Under the pieces are notes generated by a model, which searched no databases, was not told where the DNA came from, and saw only the letters and a list, made by a program, of their open reading frames with translations. Positions 10,518 through 21,306 of a stretch of 45,529 nucleotides of DNA are shown here, in pieces. Each line of letters opens with the position of its first letter. The first letter of the stretch is position 1. The stretch is from Candidatus Nitrotoga sp. M5 (GTDB taxonomy: Bacteria; Pseudomonadota; Gammaproteobacteria; Burkholderiales; Gallionellaceae): assembly GCF_927904885.1 (NCBI RefSeq), contig NZ_CAKMNW010000034.1, positions 1-45,529 of the forward strand, written 5' to 3'. A program made the position numbers and the translations under genes.

Positions 10518-11921
10518 ATGGGCACACAAACTCTTTACGACAAACTTTGGAACAGTCATGCGGTGCGCGAAGAACCTGATGGCACCACGTTGATTTATAT
10601 TGATCGCCATTTGGTACATGAAGTGACCAGTCCGCAGGCATTTGAGGGCTTGCGCCTGGCTGGGCGCAAGCCCTGGCGCATAGCATCCATGCTCGCTGTG
10701 GCAGATCACAATGTGCCAACTACGGATCGCACACAGGGAATTACCGATTCGATTTCGCGACTGCAAGTAGACACACTGGACAGCAATTGTGATGAACTCG
10801 GCATTACCGAGTTCAGGATGTCAGATGTGCGCCAGGGTATCGTGCATGTCATTGGGCCTGAGCAGGGTGCAACCTTGCCGGGCATGACCGTGGTATGTGG
10901 TGACTCACATACCAGTACGCATGGTGCGTTTGCTGCACTGGCGTTTGGCATTGGCACTTCAGAAGTTGAGCATGTAATGGCGACACAGTGCTTGCTAATG
11001 AAAAAAGCGCGTGCCATGCAGGTGTTGGTGGAAGGCACGCTCGGCAAGGGTGTCACTGCCAAGGACTTGGTGCTGGCAGTGATCGGCAAAATTGGTACGG
11101 CAGGTGGAACAGGTCATGCGATCGAATTTGGCGGTAGCGCTATTCGAGCGCTGTCTATGGAAGGACGAATGACAGTATGCAACATGGCCATCGAAGCAGG
11201 AGCCCGCGCGGGAATGATAGCAGCCGATGACACCACGATCAGCTATCTCAAGGGACGGCCTTTCGCACCTCAAGGTGAATTATGGGACAAGGCGGTAGAC
11301 TATTGGCGTACGTTGCATAGCGACGAGGGCGCACAGTTTGACAAGGTTATACAAATTGATGCGGCGGAAATAAAGCCGCAAGTAACTTGGGGTACCTCGC
11401 CGGAAATGGTGGTAGAGGTAGATGGCAACGTACCTGATCCGGCGCGGGAGAGCGATCCCGTTAAACGCAGCAGTATTGATCTCTCATTAAAGTATATGGG
11501 ATTGCAGCCGAATACACCTATTACTGAAATTCGGATTGACAAAGTATTTATCGGTTCATGCACTAATGCTCGCATTGAGGATTTGCGTGCTGCGGCAGAG
11601 GTGGTGCGTGGCAAGCATGTAGCTGCCAACGTAAAGCTGGCGATGGCAGTGCCCGGCTCAGGACTTGTCAAGCTGCAGGCTGAGCGCGAGGGTCTGGACA
11701 AAATATTTGTTGAGGCGGGTTTTGAGTGGCGTGAGCCAGGATGCTCCATGTGCCTTGCGATGAATGCGGACAAACTGGAGTCAGGTGAACGGTGCGCTTC
11801 AACTTCCAACCGTAATTTCGAAGGACGGCAGGGGCCGGGTGGCAGAACACATTTGGTGAGCCCCGCCATGGCAGCAGCAGCAGCAATTGCCGGCCATTTT
11901 GTAGATGTCAGAAATTTTTAG
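10518..11921 (+). CDS. leuC: 3-isopropylmalate dehydratase large subunit
   Basis: Large [4Fe-4S] subunit of isopropylmalate isomerase (leucine synthesis), partner of the leuD product. At 467 residues it is full length. The cluster ligands are Cys348 in [11 protein letters not shown] and Cys409/Cys412 in [11 protein letters not shown]. The ATG at 10518 follows GGAAGTG and gives the usual [11 protein letters not shown] beginning; an upstream in-frame start at 10407 would add an unlikely tail. First gene of the leuC-lipoprotein-leuD-leuB-asd cluster. Confidence 0.96.
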   Translation: MGTQTLYDKLWNSHAVREEPDGTTLIYIDRHLVHEVTSPQAFEGLRLAGRKPWRIASMLAVADHNVPTTDRTQGITDSISRLQVDTLDSNCDELGITEFRMSDVRQGIVHVIGPEQGATLPGMTVVCGDSHTSTHGAFAALAFGIGTSEVEHVMATQCLLMKKARAMQVLVEGTLGKGVTAKDLVLAVIGKIGTAGGTGHAIEFGGSAIRALSMEGRMTVCNMAIEAGARAGMIAADDTTISYLKGRPFAPQGELWDKAVDYWRTLHSDEGAQFDKVIQIDAAEIKPQVTWGTSPEMVVEVDGNVPDPARESDPVKRSSIDLSLKYMGLQPNTPITEIRIDKVFIGSCTNARIEDLRAAAEVVRGKHVAANVKLAMAVPGSGLVKLQAEREGLDKIFVEAGFEWREPGCSMCLAMNADKLESGERCASTSNRNFEGRQGPGGRTHLVSPAMAAAAAIAGHFVDVRNF

Positions 11922-11945
11922 TATGACTTGGGCGTTCAGGAGAGT

Positions 11946-12098
11946 ATGAGGATGTTTAAAATGGTGTGGGTGTTGGTGTTGCCCTTAGTTATGGTGACGG
12001 GATGTAATACTGTCGGAGGGTTTGGCAAGGACCTGTCCAAAGTCGGCAGCTCGATTGAGAAAACAGCAGATGAGGTAAAAAATAGCAATGGGAAATAG
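11946..12098 (+). CDS. Entericidin A/B-family small lipoprotein
   Basis: A 50-residue ORF between leuC and leuD. A short basic start and hydrophobic stretch end in a lipobox (VMVTGC, Cys20). A small mature part with [18 protein letters not shown] follows, the typical pattern of the entericidin family (EcnA/EcnB), which are membrane lipoproteins linked to a toxin/antidote-like bacteriolysis module. AGGAG at 11939-11943 precedes the ATG. The stop lies 2 nt before the leuD ATG, so it is co-transcribed. Only one such gene is present, so toxin-pair behaviour should not be assumed. Confidence 0.85.
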   Translation: MRMFKMVWVLVLPLVMVTGCNTVGGFGKDLSKVGSSIEKTADEVKNSNGK

Positions 12099-12100
12099 CA

Positions 12101-12745
12101 ATGGATAAGTTCATCCGTATTGATGGATTGGCGGTACCACTTGACCGTGCCAACGTGGATACGGATGCGATCATCCCCAAACAGTTTCTGAAATCGATCA
12201 AACGCACCGGTTTTGGCCCCAACTTATTTGATGAATGGCGTTATCTTGATCACGGTGAACCGGGCATGGACAACACCAAGCGCCCACTTAACCCGGATTT
12301 TGTTTTGAACCAGCCGCGTTATCATGGCGCGCAGATTTTACTGGCACGTGAGAATTTCGGCTGTGGCTCATCTCGTGAGCATGCGCCGTGGGCATTAGAC
12401 GGTTACGGCTTCCGTGCCATCATCGCGCCAAGCTTTGCAGACATTTTCTGTAATAACTGTTTCAAAAATGGTTTGTTACCTATTGTGCTGGATACTGCGA
12501 GCGTAGATGACTTGTTTCAGTCGGTGATCGCTACGCCGGGCTATCATTTAAAGATTGACCTGGAACAGCAAAATATCTCTACGCCGAATGGGACGATGTA
12601 CCACTTTGAGGTGGATGCCTTTCGCAAAAACTGCCTTTTAAACGGACTGGATGATATTGGGCTGACTCTGCAGCATGTGCATGAGATCAATGAATATGAA
12701 GCACGGCGTAAATCTGAAGCACCGTGGTTGTTTAAAGAAAGTTGA
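12101..12745 (+). CDS. leuD: 3-isopropylmalate dehydratase small subunit
   Basis: Small swivel subunit of isopropylmalate isomerase, 214 residues. It shows the family's [19 protein letters not shown] start region and the [16 protein letters not shown] substrate loop. The ATG is 2 nt after the stop of the lipoprotein gene and the stop is 4 nt before leuB, so it is clearly operonic. Confidence 0.96.
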   Translation: MDKFIRIDGLAVPLDRANVDTDAIIPKQFLKSIKRTGFGPNLFDEWRYLDHGEPGMDNTKRPLNPDFVLNQPRYHGAQILLARENFGCGSSREHAPWALDGYGFRAIIAPSFADIFCNNCFKNGLLPIVLDTASVDDLFQSVIATPGYHLKIDLEQQNISTPNGTMYHFEVDAFRKNCLLNGLDDIGLTLQHVHEINEYEARRKSEAPWLFKES

Positions 12746-12749
12746 ATTG

Positions 12750-13835
12750 ATGAAAATCGCTATATTACCGGGTGACGGTATTGGGCCAGAAATTGTTGCT
12801 CAAGCCGCTAAGGTGTTGGAAGCCTTGCGACGCGAAGGGCTGCCCTTGGAGTTGGAGTATGCGCCTATCGGAGGAGCGGGATATGATGCTTCAGATGATC
12901 CACTGCCTGATGCTACGCTAAAGTTGGCACAGCAGTCAGATGCCGTATTGCTCGGAGCAGTGGGAGGCTATCAATATAACGCACTGCCGCGCTTGTTACG
13001 TCCGGAACAAGGCCTGTTGCGCATACGTAAAGGACTTAATCTTTTTGCTAACCTGCGTCCGGCGATATTGTATCCGGAGTTAGCAAATGCGTCTTCACTG
13101 CGTCCGGAAGTAGTGTCTGGGCTTGACATCATGATTTTGCGGGAATTGACTGGTGATATTTATTTCGGCCAGCCGCGCGGTGTCAGGACGCTCGATAATG
13201 GTGAGCGGCAAGGTTTTGATACCATGGTGTACAGTGAATCTGAGATCTCGCGCGTGGCGCATGTTGGCTTCCAGATTGCCATGAAACGTGCCGGAAAAAA
13301 CGGTTTGGGAAAAGTGTGTTCAGTCGATAAAGCTAATGTGCTGGATACAAGTATGTTGTGGCGTGAAATTGTGACTGAGGTAGCAAAGGAATATCCAACA
13401 GTCGAACTGTCTCATATGTATGTGGACAACGCAGCGATGCAGCTGGTGCGGGCGCCCAAGCAGTTCGATGTAATTCTCACCGGCAACATCTTCGGTGACA
13501 TCCTGTCGGATGAAGCCTCCATGTTGACAGGCTCGATCGGCATGCTGCCCTCCGCTTCGCTGGATGCAAACAATAAAGGTTTATATGAACCTTGTCACGG
13601 ATCCGCGCCGGACATTGCAGGCAAAAATATTGCCAATCCATTAGCAACAATTTTGTCATTGGCAATGATGATGCGTTACACATTTGCACACGAAGATATT
13701 GCGCAACGCATCGAGTCTGCGGTACGCAAGGCTTTGCAACAGGGTTTGCGCACTGCGGACATTGCCGAGGCAGGTATGGATAAAATTGGTACGGATGCGA
13801 TGGGTGATGCTGTGGTTGCGACGTTGTTAAATTAA
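12750..13835 (+). CDS. leuB: 3-isopropylmalate dehydrogenase
   Basis: NAD-dependent oxidative decarboxylase of leucine synthesis, 361 residues. The N-terminus [15 protein letters not shown] is canonical. The [17 protein letters not shown] region provides metal-binding aspartates, and the C-terminal half has [18 protein letters not shown]. The ATG at 12750 is preferred over an in-frame start at 12675, which lies inside leuD. It follows leuD by 4 nt. Confidence 0.96.
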   Translation: MKIAILPGDGIGPEIVAQAAKVLEALRREGLPLELEYAPIGGAGYDASDDPLPDATLKLAQQSDAVLLGAVGGYQYNALPRLLRPEQGLLRIRKGLNLFANLRPAILYPELANASSLRPEVVSGLDIMILRELTGDIYFGQPRGVRTLDNGERQGFDTMVYSESEISRVAHVGFQIAMKRAGKNGLGKVCSVDKANVLDTSMLWREIVTEVAKEYPTVELSHMYVDNAAMQLVRAPKQFDVILTGNIFGDILSDEASMLTGSIGMLPSASLDANNKGLYEPCHGSAPDIAGKNIANPLATILSLAMMMRYTFAHEDIAQRIESAVRKALQQGLRTADIAEAGMDKIGTDAMGDAVVATLLN

Positions 13836-13925
13836 TTTAATGAGGTTGACAATCCGGCTTTGCCAAAGCAGCTCCTCAAAATTGGATCTACAGTCTCTGA
13901 ATTATATGAAATGGGACAGTAAATA

Positions 13926-13941
13926 AACGGTACATACCGTT
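13926..13941. promoter_or_regulatory. Short dyad upstream of asd
   Basis: AACGGT and ACCGTT flank a 4-nt centre, 28 nt upstream of the asd ATG in the 134-nt leuB-asd gap. It could be a small hairpin or an operator; nothing else in the sequence decides. Confidence 0.3.
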
Positions 13942-13969
13942 GAGGGTAATTAATAAAGAGGGTGGAAGC

Positions 13970-14992
13970 ATGAGCAAGAAATACGATGTTGCGATATTGG
14001 GTGCGACAGGTGCTGTTGGCGAGGCAATGCTGTCAATTCTGGAACAGCGCAATTTCCCGGTCGGCAAGCTTTTCCCCTTGGCTTCCAGCCGTTCAGCCGG
14101 TTCAACAGTAACATTCCGTAACCAGGAAGTGACAGTTCTGGACGTGGAAAATTTCGACTTTTCGCAGGTACAGATCGGCTTATTTTCAGCTGGTGGCAGT
14201 GTATCGGAAAAGTATGCACCTATCGCTGCGGCAGCTGGCTGCGTGGTGATCGATAATACTTCACAATTCCGCTACGAAGATGATATTCCACTTGTGGTGC
14301 CGGAAGTGAATCCGCATGCCATTGCGCAATACAAGAACCGGGGCATTATTGCCAACCCAAACTGTTCCACCATCCAAATGATGGTGGCGTTAAAACCTAT
14401 CCATGACGCAGTAGGCATAGAGCGCATAAATGTTGCCACGTATCAGGCAGTATCTGGTACTGGCAAGGAAGCCATTGAAGAATTAGCGGAGCAAACTCGT
14501 GCTTTATTTAACCATCAGGAAGTGAAGACCGAAGTTTATTCTAAACGCATCGCATTCAACGTGCTGCCGCACATTGATGTGTTCATGGATAACGGTTACA
14601 CCAAAGAAGAGATGAAGATGGTGTGGGAAACTCGCAAGATCATGGAAGACGAAACCATAATGGTAAATGCTACTGCTGTGCGGGTGCCAGTGTTCTATGG
14701 CCATTCAGAAGCGGTGCATATTGAAACACACAAGAAAATAACAGCTGATGAAGCGCGTGCTTTGTTGGAAAAAGCGCCAGGCGTACAGGTGATAGATAAG
14801 CACGAATCTGGTGGTTACCCCACTGCCATCGAAGCAACAGGACAAGATGCGACTCTTGTCGGGCGTATCCGAGAGGATATATCACATCCGCGTGGCCTTA
14901 ACCTGTGGGTGGTGAGTGATAATGTGCGTAAGGGGGCAGCGCTTAACAGCGTGCAGATTGCCGAAATTTTGATTGAAACTTACTTGGGATGA
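13970..14992 (+). CDS. asd: Aspartate-semialdehyde dehydrogenase
   Basis: NADPH-dependent reduction of aspartyl phosphate, feeding lysine/diaminopimelate, methionine and threonine synthesis. The 340-residue protein has the N-terminal GATGAVGEAML nucleotide-binding motif and the catalytic cysteine Cys132 in NPNCSTIQMM. The conserved SGTGKEAIEEL segment follows. The ATG at 13970 is preceded by GAGGGTGG. A TTG 30 nt upstream is in frame but would add a non-family tail. The gene sits between leuB and fimV, as in many beta- and gammaproteobacteria. Confidence 0.95.
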   Translation: MSKKYDVAILGATGAVGEAMLSILEQRNFPVGKLFPLASSRSAGSTVTFRNQEVTVLDVENFDFSQVQIGLFSAGGSVSEKYAPIAAAAGCVVIDNTSQFRYEDDIPLVVPEVNPHAIAQYKNRGIIANPNCSTIQMMVALKPIHDAVGIERINVATYQAVSGTGKEAIEELAEQTRALFNHQEVKTEVYSKRIAFNVLPHIDVFMDNGYTKEEMKMVWETRKIMEDETIMVNATAVRVPVFYGHSEAVHIETHKKITADEARALLEKAPGVQVIDKHESGGYPTAIEATGQDATLVGRIREDISHPRGLNLWVVSDNVRKGAALNSVQIAEILIETYLG

Positions 14993-15002
14993 GTCAATAG
15001 TC

Positions 15003-15120
15003 GATGTTCCGTTTTGGATGCACTGGCGGGATGTAGTGCTAAGCGTTTCAAGTGCAGTGTGGCTAGCCACATAAGCTAGGGACAGCGAAGTAATGCGCCA
15101 ATCATCGTATCCAAAATGGA
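15003..15120 (+). repeat. Dispersed repeat family B, copy 1
   Basis: A 118-bp non-coding unit starting 10 nt after the asd stop. Its ends are inverted: TCCGTTTTGGAT at 15008-15019 and ATCCAAAATGGA at 15109-15120, matching at 11 of 12 positions. A perfect palindrome GTGGCTAGCCAC sits in the middle (15059-15070). A clearly related unit in the same orientation occurs at 38654-38771, after mscS. Shared blocks include TGTTCCG, AAGCGTT, the palindrome and ACATAAGC. It may fold into a cruciform or long RNA stem and may act as a 3' processing or termination element. Confidence 0.75.
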
Positions 15121-15224
15121 ATTTGGATGTTTTCTTATCCTTAAGCCTGAGCTTTTTGCTTGCGCTGATAACTCCGTGATGTTATGTTCATCGCGTTAAA
15201 TAAAATCTATATAAAGGTGGTAGT

Positions 15225-17879
15225 GTGCTGAAATCACTCGTCAAAGTATCGGGGTTAGTTATCGGTTTGGTTCTGTCTTGTTATTCTTATGCTATTAGCA
15301 TGGGTGATATTAACGTGACCAACACTTTGGGTGAGCCCATGAATGTGTTGATAGAACTCGGGACAGCCAGAAAAGATGAAATAAGTAGTCTGTCTGCACG
15401 TTTGGCTCCGCCCGAAGTATTCGAGGATGCGGGCTTGGACTACCCATCCGAGCTGCCTCCTTTGACATTCAAGATTGAGACGAATGCTAATGGCGAACCT
15501 TATATTAAAATAACTTCCATGCAACCGATTAACGAGCCATTCGTTAATCTATTGGTGGAGTTGACTTGGTCGTCAGGCAAGCTGCTGCGAGAATATACTT
15601 TTCTGCTTGATCCACCTGGTTATGTTCCAGCATTCCCCGAGCCCGCAGAGGTGAAGCCAGTAGTGCCTAGCGTTGTTGATGTGTCCGAGCTTGAGCCCAA
15701 AGTCGCAGTGGCCACAGAAGAGAAAATTGCCTCTCCGTTGCCAAGCACCCCCTTCTTGGTGAGTGATCAAGAAGTTGTTGACGAAATGGTTGATGAAACA
15801 CCTACGGAAACAACTACAGAAATACCTGCAGAAATACCTGCAGAAATACCTGCAGAAAGACCTGCCGTCGTTAATGCACCCGATGAACCTAGTAATGTTT
15901 CTGCAGGCACTATTACGGTGATACGTGGCGACACCCTAAGCGATCTTGCTCTTCAAACAAAGTCACCTGATATTAGCCTGGAACGCGCTTTAGTCGCTTT
16001 GTATCACGCCAATGCTGACGCGTTCGATGGCAAAAATATGAACCGACTGAAAGTGGGTACAATCCTGCGTATGCCAGAGCAATTTGAGCTGGATAATCAG
16101 TCGCAAGTGGAAGCAGTGAAAGAAATTCGCGCTCAAGCTGATGATTGGCACGCATATCGCCAAAAACTTGCCGCTGCCAGTGGACTTGCGACAGAGAATG
16201 AGTCCGGGCAGGAAGCCTCCGGTAAAATAAGTACTACGGTAGCTGGTGACGCCACTGCAGCCAAAGAGACTGCGAAGGAAGTAGTGAGATTGTCTAAGGG
16301 CGAATCACCTGATGACAATGCAAAAAATTTGCAGAATAAGATTCAAGCACTGGAAGAAGAAGCGATCGCCAAGGGCAAGGCACTTCAGGACAGCAATGAA
16401 CGCGTTGTGGCGTTAGAAAAAACCGTCCAAGATTTGCAACGTTTGATTGATTTGAAGGGTCAACCACTTGCAGAACAGGCGCAGCCTGTTGAAGGACAGG
16501 CTGTAACCGAATTGGACGAAGCCCAATCGGGAGCTATGCTACAAGCACCTGCTCCTTCTGAAGCTGAAGCTGTCAGCCCAGTTGCGACCGACAGCTCAGT
16601 GAAGCCAGACGAGCCAATAGAAAAACAAAAATCAGCTGGTACGCAACCTTCCCTGATGGAAGTAATACTCGGTGAACCGCTTTATATGGTGGGTGGCGCG
16701 GCAGTGCTGCTGGGGCTGATTGGACTTGTCTATTCGCTGACTCGACGCGGCAAGGACCGCAAGGTGAAAGCCAAGCTTGGTGACAAACCAGTTGATCATG
16801 TGATAGGTTCTTCTAATCAACCGATTATGCCAATTATTTCTCCTGCGCAGGCTGGGGGTGATACTAATGGCATTGCCACGACCAGCGATACCAGTCAAGC
16901 GCAGACTGATGATTTTGACCCGATCAGCGGGGCAGACTTGTTCCTGAATTTTGGTCGTGACGAGCAAGCTGAAAAAATTCTGAAAGAGGGGTTGATCAAA
17001 AACCCAAATAATCATCAGATCCATTTAAAGCTGCTGTCAATTTATGCAGATCGTAATGACACACGTTCATTCGCTACCATTGCGCGTCAGTTGCGGGATT
17101 CAGGCGATACGAATGCTTGGGAGCAAGCAGCCATAATGGGGCTCAAGCTTGAGCCGAACAATCCCATGTATGGTGGCAATAAAAGTGCAACTGTAGAAGA
17201 GTCATTCGATGCTCCTCCTGCTCCCGATGTCATGCTCAATGAGGACAAGGCAAATAAAACACCATCTGCACTGGATTTTGACCTCGATCTCGACTTTGGT
17301 GAGCCGTCAGGATCACTAGGCAGTGCTGAGTCAAGCCTGTCGAACTCTAAATCAAAGAATGCAATGATGGATTTTGATGTGACAGCTAGTCACGCTAAAT
17401 TGTCTACATCAAGCATTGGCAAAAACGAAACATCTTCAATTGATTTAGATAACTCTATTCTAGATGTGACAGCTGATGATGCTTTTACCCCTGTGAGGAC
17501 TCCGGAAAAAACGGGAATTTCTGCTCCAGTTGATGTTAATGAACCTATGGACTTCAATCTGAATTTCCCTGATGCCAATAAGAGCGACGATAAGTTTGAG
17601 GTTCCATCAGTAAAAGCTAGCCCCAAAGAAACAATGGATATCGGTCTGAACGACATCAGTCTGAATATGGATAAACCTAATGTGCCTGCCTCTACTATGT
17701 CAGCAGAGGAAAGGGATGCAAACTGGCATGACGTGGCTACCAAGCTTGATCTCGCAAAGGCTTACCAGGAAATGGGTGATGCCGCAGGTGCGCGCGAAAT
17801 TTTGGAAGAAGTTGTGCGTGAGGGAGATGAGCAGCAACGAACAGCTGCTGAAGCATTGCTACAGCAATTATCTGCATGA
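15225..17879 (+). CDS. fimV: FimV-like polar landmark/pilus-assembly protein
   Basis: An 884-residue inner-membrane protein of the FimV/HubP type, which binds peptidoglycan and organises pole-localised machinery such as type IV pili. An N-terminal signal sequence (about 1-24) is followed by the conserved FimV N-terminal domain. Next come a Glu/Pro-rich linker with four EIPA-type repeats, a LysM domain (about 228-284), a coiled coil (about 370-410), a single membrane helix (about 487-507) and an acidic cytoplasmic part. The protein ends in a conserved TPR-like segment (about 835-884). The GTG start follows AAAGGTGG at 15213-15220. It lies between asd and truA, its usual place. Confidence 0.88.
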   Translation: MLKSLVKVSGLVIGLVLSCYSYAISMGDINVTNTLGEPMNVLIELGTARKDEISSLSARLAPPEVFEDAGLDYPSELPPLTFKIETNANGEPYIKITSMQPINEPFVNLLVELTWSSGKLLREYTFLLDPPGYVPAFPEPAEVKPVVPSVVDVSELEPKVAVATEEKIASPLPSTPFLVSDQEVVDEMVDETPTETTTEIPAEIPAEIPAERPAVVNAPDEPSNVSAGTITVIRGDTLSDLALQTKSPDISLERALVALYHANADAFDGKNMNRLKVGTILRMPEQFELDNQSQVEAVKEIRAQADDWHAYRQKLAAASGLATENESGQEASGKISTTVAGDATAAKETAKEVVRLSKGESPDDNAKNLQNKIQALEEEAIAKGKALQDSNERVVALEKTVQDLQRLIDLKGQPLAEQAQPVEGQAVTELDEAQSGAMLQAPAPSEAEAVSPVATDSSVKPDEPIEKQKSAGTQPSLMEVILGEPLYMVGGAAVLLGLIGLVYSLTRRGKDRKVKAKLGDKPVDHVIGSSNQPIMPIISPAQAGGDTNGIATTSDTSQAQTDDFDPISGADLFLNFGRDEQAEKILKEGLIKNPNNHQIHLKLLSIYADRNDTRSFATIARQLRDSGDTNAWEQAAIMGLKLEPNNPMYGGNKSATVEESFDAPPAPDVMLNEDKANKTPSALDFDLDLDFGEPSGSLGSAESSLSNSKSKNAMMDFDVTASHAKLSTSSIGKNETSSIDLDNSILDVTADDAFTPVRTPEKTGISAPVDVNEPMDFNLNFPDANKSDDKFEVPSVKASPKETMDIGLNDISLNMDKPNVPASTMSAEERDANWHDVATKLDLAKAYQEMGDAAGAREILEEVVREGDEQQRTAAEALLQQLSA
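15819..15866 (+). repeat. 12-bp tandem repeat in fimV
   Basis: Three exact copies of GAAATACCTGCA (15819-15854) and one degenerate copy (15855-15866) encode EIPA x3 then ERPA. The repeat keeps the reading frame, so copy number can vary without breaking the gene. It lies in the flexible linker before the LysM domain. Confidence 0.9.
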
Positions 17880-18454
17880 TTGTAATATGTGTTTGTAGAA
17901 TGGCAGCCTGCATTCATAGGTGCTATTCTTATTAAAGCGGCACCATTCACTGGGATTACGGCCATCATTCGAAACTGTCTCCTTCGCATTGACCGTTTTC
18001 TCTCATGACTACACTGCTCGGCGCACGCACTGGATTATGATGTCACTGCTTCTCATCTATGCCTATGCGATATTGGTTGAAACAATGTGATTGTCACTTG
18101 CACAATTCAGCCCAACACATGAAGGTTTACTTAACGGCATTCTGCAATTGTGTCGTTTGAAATTTCTCTTGGCAGGCTATGCTATTAAATCTGTTGCCCC
18201 GACAGCAGCTAAATGGTGGGCTGTCTTGCGATTGTTGGTCTGTCGCGCGAGCGTCTGGTAGTTCGCCTGATGCTTCCTTGCAGTATGACTCATCATTTAT
18301 GTGGGATACCGCGGGTAATTGGCGCGGCAAAAGCGAATGGATGCTGGTCTCAGCGGAGGTTAAGCTGCACAGTATCGAATTGCAACATCCCATTCATAAA
18401 GCATGATGGCATGAAACTAACTATAGGCTGTACCGTGCTTGTGTTGGAATTGCT
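17880..18454. other. 575-nt gap between fimV and truA with no supportable gene
   Basis: Short overlapping ORFs exist here on both strands (for example 18179-18406 plus and 18127-18393 minus). None has a good ribosome-binding site, family resemblance or plausible context. It may hold the truA promoter or decayed sequence, but nothing clear can be pointed to. Confidence 0.5.
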
Positions 18455-19216
18455 GTGAGAATTGCGCTCGGTGTGGAATATGACGGCAGCCATTATTTCG
18501 GCTGGCAAAGTCAAGCCGGTGGTCGTACGGTGCAAGATGCTCTGCAAGTTGCATTGAGCGGCATTGCTAACGAACTCATTTCAATCATCGCTGCTGGGCG
18601 TACTGATACTGGCGTACACGCGTTGGAACAAGTCGTGCACTTTAATACCAACGTAGAAAGGCCCCTAACGGCATGGGTACGCGGAGTCAATGCCTTGTTG
18701 CCGAACAGTATCGCTGTGTTGTGGGCGCACCCTGTGCCGGAAGACTTTCATGCACGGTTTTCTGCTCAAGCGCGTAGTTACCGCTATTTGCTTATCAACC
18801 GTTCTGTGCGTAATGCTGTACAGCACGGTAAAGCGGGCTGGTTTCATGCGCCACTGAATGTAGAAATGATGTGTGAAGCCGCGCAGTATTTATTGGGAGA
18901 GCATGATTTCAGTGCTCTTCGCGCCGCGGAATGCCAAGCCAAGTCACCTATTAAAAACTTGGCGCAACTCGACATTCACAAGCAAGGCAATACCATAATT
19001 CTCGATCTTAGTGCTAATGCCTTCCTGCACCATATGGTGCGTAATATCGTTGGTTGCCTGGTATACATTGGTAAAGGCAAACACCCGCCACATTGGATGC
19101 GCGAAGTGCTGGAAAGTCATGATCGTAGTCGTGCGGCACCAACTTTTGCACCAGATGGCTTGTATCTGCGTCGGGTTACATACGATGCGAAATGGAAATT
19201 ACCACAACTTGATTAG
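18455..19216 (+). CDS. truA: tRNA pseudouridine(38-40) synthase
   Basis: Converts U38-U40 in the tRNA anticodon arm to pseudouridine. The 253-residue protein has the invariant GRTDTGVHA motif with catalytic Asp51. It starts MRIALGVEYDGSHYFGW in the family manner. The start codon is GTG and no strong ribosome-binding site is visible. It sits between fimV and trpF, as in relatives. Confidence 0.95.
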   Translation: MRIALGVEYDGSHYFGWQSQAGGRTVQDALQVALSGIANELISIIAAGRTDTGVHALEQVVHFNTNVERPLTAWVRGVNALLPNSIAVLWAHPVPEDFHARFSAQARSYRYLLINRSVRNAVQHGKAGWFHAPLNVEMMCEAAQYLLGEHDFSALRAAECQAKSPIKNLAQLDIHKQGNTIILDLSANAFLHHMVRNIVGCLVYIGKGKHPPHWMREVLESHDRSRAAPTFAPDGLYLRRVTYDAKWKLPQLD

Positions 19217-19469
19217 GGGGCGCTTGTGCGGAACATTCAAGCAATACCCCGTTCGTGGCGTCATGATTATTTTAAACTTATTTAGAAAAATGTTGAATGA
19301 ATTGATATGTCAATATTTCTTCATACGCTGGAATTCTAGTTTGGGTTGAGCCCTTTCATTCTTTAATCCGCTAGGAGCAATGAATTAAAAATATATTAGT
19401 TGAAATTTAGTCTGTCGCTTGAATGCATTACAATGCGACCTCGATTTGTTAACAGCAAGTTTCGTGACT

Positions 19470-20099
19470 ATGACCCGAATAAAGATTTGCGGCATCACGC
19501 GTATGGAAGATGCGTTGGCGGCCGCGCACAGCGGCGCGGATGCGCTCGGACTGGTATTTTATGATAAAAGCCCACGATATGTGACGCTCAAACAGGCTGC
19601 TCAACTGGCAGCTGCAATTCCACCCTTCGTTACGCGGGTGGGGTTGTTCGTGAATGCCAGTGCTGAATCGGTGCAAGGAGTATTACAGCAGGTACCACTA
19701 GATACATTGCAGTTTCATGGGGAGGAAGAGCCAGCATTCTGCGCGCAGTTCGATCGCCCTTATTTAAAGGCGGTGCGAGTCAAATGTGGAGTGGATTTGG
19801 TACAATGTGCGGCACGTTATAAAGATGCACAGGGTTTGTTGCTTGATGCCTTCATCGAGGGTACGCATGGTGGCACTGGAGTATCGTTTGATTGGACACT
19901 GATTCCGCACAATTTGCCCATACCTGTAGTTTTGTCCGGGGGCTTGCACTTAAAAAATGTAACAGAAGCAATCAAGCAGGTGCGGCCTTGGGCAGTGGAT
20001 GTTTCCAGCGGTGTGGAAGCTGAAAAAGGAATTAAGGATGTAGCAAAAATCGCCGCATTCATCAATGAGGTTAAGAAAATTGGCTTACAACTATCCTGA
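19470..20099 (+). CDS. trpF: Phosphoribosylanthranilate isomerase
   Basis: TIM-barrel isomerase of tryptophan synthesis (PRA to CdRP), 209 residues. The general-base cysteine is Cys7 in KICGITR and the acid aspartate is in [14 protein letters not shown]. The ATG at 19470 gives the standard [11 protein letters not shown] start; an in-frame start 51 nt upstream is unlikely. It overlaps trpB by 20-35 nt. The gap before it (19217-19469) shows no gene. Confidence 0.95.
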   Translation: MTRIKICGITRMEDALAAAHSGADALGLVFYDKSPRYVTLKQAAQLAAAIPPFVTRVGLFVNASAESVQGVLQQVPLDTLQFHGEEEPAFCAQFDRPYLKAVRVKCGVDLVQCAARYKDAQGLLLDAFIEGTHGGTGVSFDWTLIPHNLPIPVVLSGGLHLKNVTEAIKQVRPWAVDVSSGVEAEKGIKDVAKIAAFINEVKKIGLQLS

Positions 20100-21276
20100 T
20101 AGCACGGGTCATTTCGGCCCATACGGCGGCATTTACGTTGCCGAAACATTAATGGGCGCGCTGGATGAGTTGCGTATCGCTTATGAGAAATTTTCTGCTG
20201 ACCCTGAATTCAAGGCCGAGCTTGCCTATGAGCTAAAGCATTATGTTGGACGGCCCAGTCCGATTTACCATGCGCGGCATTGGTCGAAGCGGTTGGATGG
20301 TGCGCAAATTTATCTGAAGCGTGAAGATCTCAACCATACCGGCGCGCATAAAGTGAATAACACCGTAGGACAAGCGCTGCTGGCTAAGCGCATGGGCAAA
20401 CCGCGCGTGATCGCTGAGACCGGCGCGGGGCAACACGGCGTAGCCACGGCAACCGTGGCGGCACGTTACGGCATGGAGTGTGTGGTATACATGGGCGCTG
20501 AGGATATTAAACGTCAGGCTACTAATGTGTATCGCATGAAGCTCTTAGGTGCCACTGTAGTGCCTGTAGAAAGCGGATCCAAAACGCTTAAGGATGCGCT
20601 CAACGAGGCGATGCGCGATTGGGTTACCAACATCGAAAATACTTTCTACATCATCGGCACTGTAGCAGGGCCGCATCCGTACCCGATGATGGTGCGCGAT
20701 TTCAATTCAATAGTAAGCCAGGAATGCATGGTGCAGATGCCGGAATTGGCAGGGCGTCAGCCAGATGCGGTGATCGCCTGCGTGGGAGGGGGATCGAACG
20801 CCATGGGAATTTTTCATTCTTACATTGATGTGCCTGGTGTGCAGCTAATAGGTGTGGAAGCGGCAGGTGGCGGTATTGTTAGTGGCCTACACGCAGCTGC
20901 GCTCACTGCGGGCAAGCCAGGCGTGCTACACGGTAATCGTACTTATTTGTTGCAGGATGGGAATGGTCAAATTATTGAAACGCACTCTATTTCCGCCGGC
21001 CTGGATTATCCCGGTGTCGGCCCAGAACACGCATGGCTAAAGGACAGTGAACGAGCACAATATGTAGCGATTGAGGATAGTGAAGCGCTACAAGCTTTTC
21101 ATGATCTATGTCATTACGAAGGTATCATTCCAGCGCTGGAATCCAGTCATGCTTTAGCTTATGCAGCCAAGATAGCACCGACAATGGGGCATGATAAAGT
21201 TCTGCTGGTCAATCTATCCGGACGAGGCGACAAGGATATGGCGACAGTAGCGCGGGTTTCTGGTATTGAACTGTAA
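20080..21276 (+). CDS. trpB: Tryptophan synthase beta chain
   Basis: PLP enzyme that joins indole and serine, partner of TrpA. From the TTG at 20080 it is 398 residues, with the PLP lysine Lys91 in HTGAHKVNN and the glycine-rich phosphate loop GGGSNAMG. I favour the TTG because GAGG at 20067-20070 is well spaced and the product starts like homologues ([16 protein letters not shown]). An ATG at 20065 is the alternative and adds five residues. The start lies inside trpF, so translation is coupled. Confidence 0.95.
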   Translation: MAYNYPDSTGHFGPYGGIYVAETLMGALDELRIAYEKFSADPEFKAELAYELKHYVGRPSPIYHARHWSKRLDGAQIYLKREDLNHTGAHKVNNTVGQALLAKRMGKPRVIAETGAGQHGVATATVAARYGMECVVYMGAEDIKRQATNVYRMKLLGATVVPVESGSKTLKDALNEAMRDWVTNIENTFYIIGTVAGPHPYPMMVRDFNSIVSQECMVQMPELAGRQPDAVIACVGGGSNAMGIFHSYIDVPGVQLIGVEAAGGGIVSGLHAAALTAGKPGVLHGNRTYLLQDGNGQIIETHSISAGLDYPGVGPEHAWLKDSERAQYVAIEDSEALQAFHDLCHYEGIIPALESSHALAYAAKIAPTMGHDKVLLVNLSGRGDKDMATVARVSGIEL

Positions 21277-21306
21277 CTTTTTCTGGAATTACTTTGCAGG
21301 TACCCC

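Noticed and set aside
18127..18406. Overlapping open frames on both strands between fimV and truA
   Set aside because: No ribosome-binding site, no family, and both strands open over the same bases, so probably chance.
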